The position numbers were made by a program, and so were the translations under genes. This document shows, in pieces, positions 4,084 through 5,117 of a stretch of 5,117 nt of DNA. How positions within the stretch are numbered: position 1 is the stretch's first letter; every line of letters starts with the position of its first letter. The notes beneath the pieces are model-generated. The model searched no databases and had not been told where the DNA came from. It was given only the letters and a program-made list of their open reading frames with translations. The DNA is from Clostridiales bacterium (lineage in GTDB: Bacteria > Bacillota > Clostridia > Oscillospirales > Oscillospiraceae), in NCBI GenBank assembly GCA_003533405.1, contig DQDL01000084.1:9649-14765 (forward strand), read 5' to 3'.

Positions 4084-4701
4084 CAGCTCTGCCTTGACCT
4101 TTTCAAGGTCGCTGCAAGTGAGTAGGGGGATGAGGGAGTTTATCTCATCGATGGGTCTGTCCCACCATTTGAAGTCGAGCAGGAGGGTGATGAGCTCATC
4201 GTCAAAGCGCTTGCGCAGGGGCCTTGCGGGGTTGCCGACAACTATGGTGTACGGGGCAATATCGCTGCCGACGACGCTGTCTGCGCCGATGATAGCGCCG
4301 TCGCCTATATGCACACCCGGGAGGATGACGGCGTTTTGACCTATCCACACATCGCTGCCGATGACGGTGTCGCCCTTGAGCGGGAGGTCGTGCCTTTCCG
4401 GCGGCGACATGTCCCAGCCTTCCAAGGTGTAAAACGGGAACGTCGTGACGGCGTTCATCTGGTGGTTAGCGCCGTTCATAACGAACTCTACGCCTGCGGC
4501 TATCTGACAGAACTTGCCGATAATGAGCCTGTCGCCGTTCCAGTCGTACAGGTGCGTCACATGGCTTTCAAAATTCGAGTCTGCGATGTAGGTGAACTCG
4601 CCGACGCAAATGTTCGGATTTTTGAGCGTGGGCTTAACGTATATTTCGTTTTCGTACCCGAAAATGGGGTGCACGGTGTTTGGGTCGGGTCTAGTTTTCA
4701 T
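4069..4701 (-). CDS. Vat-like xenobiotic acetyltransferase (left-handed beta-helix)
   Basis: The product is 210 residues, close to the usual 205-220 of the Vat family, which acetylates streptogramin A antibiotics from acetyl-CoA in the cytoplasm; related CatB-type enzymes modify chloramphenicol. Residues 1-60 include the Vat-like opening KTRPDPNTVHPIFG and the segment SNFESHVTHLYDWNGDRL. Hexapeptide repeats occupy about 60-76 (IIGKFCQIAAGVEFVMNG) and 110-158 (IGSDVWIGQNAVILPGVHIG, IIGADSVVGSDIAPY, VVGNPA). His80 in NGANHQMN matches the catalytic His of VatD, and the C-terminus has the family's FKWWDRPIDEI motif. The ATG at 4701 is chosen because the protein begins as relatives do; the frame extends 24 bases upstream. 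It overlaps the DUF1003 gene by 11 bases, so translation is likely coupled (GGTGA is the only upstream SD-like sequence). Many Vat homologues in gut bacteria have unproven drug specificity, so resistance is inference. Confidence 0.88.
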   Translation of the reverse strand: MKTRPDPNTVHPIFGYENEIYVKPTLKNPNICVGEFTYIADSNFESHVTHLYDWNGDRLIIGKFCQIAAGVEFVMNGANHQMNAVTTFPFYTLEGWDMSPPERHDLPLKGDTVIGSDVWIGQNAVILPGVHIGDGAIIGADSVVGSDIAPYTIVVGNPARPLRKRFDDELITLLLDFKWWDRPIDEINSLIPLLTCSDLEKVKAELKKLL

Positions 4702-5116
4702 GGCTGTCACCGTTGTGCTTATCACTATCGAGCTTCTTTTCGAGCGCCGACTGCTTGGCGAGGATGGCGTTTACCTTGTCGTACAGATCCTCTATCATTA
4801 TCTCGGTCTTGAGGTTGACCTTGTAGTCGTTCTCGGCACGGCGGCGATCCTTCTCCTCCTGCCGGTTCTGGCTCATCATGATCAGCGGCGCTTGGATGGC
4901 GGCAACGCAGGACAACACAAGGTTGAGCAAAATAAACGGGTACGGGTCGAACGCCTTTGCCGCCAGCACGGCGTTGACGATCATCCACAGTATCAAAACG
5001 CCGGTGAATGCAAAGATGAACGCCCAGCTTCCGGCAAATTTTGCGATAGCATCGGCGGCACGCTGACCGAAGGTGACCTTCGTTTTGCCCGATTCGGGAC
5101 GGGCGGAAATTTTGCT
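4691..5116 (-). CDS. DUF1003 membrane protein (5' end outside window)
   Basis: The minus-strand frame is open to the right edge, so the N-terminus is missing; 141 residues are visible. They contain the DUF1003 signature: a pre-membrane amphipathic part TFGQRAADAIAKFAGSW, a first TM helix (SWAFIFAFTGVLILWMIVNAVL), the loop AKAFDPYPFILLNL, and a second TM helix (LNLVLSCVAAIQAPLIMMSQNRQ). A charged cytoplasmic tail follows, predicted to be coiled coil (EEKDRRRAENDYKVNLKTEI, IEDLYDKVNAILAKQSALEKK). The family's function is unknown. The TAG stop at 4691-4693 lies inside the acetyltransferase gene, whose ATG is within this gene's last codons. A second, degenerate copy of this gene's tail is at 3923-3978. 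A TTG at 4996 could be mistaken for the start, but the signature continues upstream of it. Confidence 0.9.
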   Translation of the reverse strand, partial: SKISARPESGKTKVTFGQRAADAIAKFAGSWAFIFAFTGVLILWMIVNAVLAAKAFDPYPFILLNLVLSCVAAIQAPLIMMSQNRQEEKDRRRAENDYKVNLKTEIMIEDLYDKVNAILAKQSALEKKLDSDKHNGDSHEN

Positions 5117-5117
5117 G

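Noticed and set aside
4309..4812. 167-codon plus-strand frame opposite the acetyltransferase
   Set aside because: It mirrors the hexapeptide-repeat gene; the translation is rich in His, Val and Arg without any domain, and there is no start signal.

Overview
The window looks like chromosomal DNA from a Gram-positive Firmicute, most likely a gut-type clostridium of the Oscillospirales/Ruminococcaceae kind. The signs are strong AGGAGG-type ribosome binding sites, intrinsic terminators after nearly every unit, an ECF-type vitamin transporter component, a short clostridial-style peptide deformylase, a DUF1003 protein and mixed GC/AT codon use. This placement is inference from protein style; no marker gene such as rRNA is present.

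Layout from left to right. (1) The 3' end of a plus-strand ECF transporter S component runs to 361 and ends at a bidirectional terminator. (2) The terminator is shared with a convergent 59-residue two-TM holin-like gene (minus, 571 to 392) that has its own promoter. (3) A minus-strand two-gene operon follows: a promoter at 1785-1813, a peptide deformylase-like gene, and a membrane-anchored NERD-domain protein that starts at a TTG overlapping the deformylase stop. (4) A second minus-strand operon (3404 to 1863) starts from a strong promoter at 3468-3496. It encodes an 11-codon mini-ORF, a 126-residue membrane-anchored protein with a lipocalin-like beta fold, and a 365-residue exported protein of unknown function. 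(5) Divergent from it is a small XRE-family regulator (3569-3880). A perfect 6-3-6 palindrome lies beside the regulator's -10 box in the shared promoter region, so the regulator plausibly controls itself and the exported-protein operon. (6) 3885-4064 is a scar-like mosaic of two gene tails: the last codons of a DUF1003 gene with its terminator (minus), abutting the last 28 codons of an alpha/beta hydrolase (plus). (7) At the right is a minus-strand pair: a DUF1003 membrane protein (5' end outside the window) overlapping by 11 bases a Vat-like hexapeptide acetyltransferase.

The best leads are the gene-tail mosaic, which is 37/41 identical to the tail of the intact DUF1003 gene about 0.77 kb away; the terminator in which both convergent reading frames end in Lys-Lys-Leu-Leu-stop; and the XRE regulator with its divergent mini-ORF/lipocalin-like/exported-protein operon, the closest thing here to an undescribed system. 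No CRISPR array, rRNA, tRNA, insertion sequence or transposase was seen.
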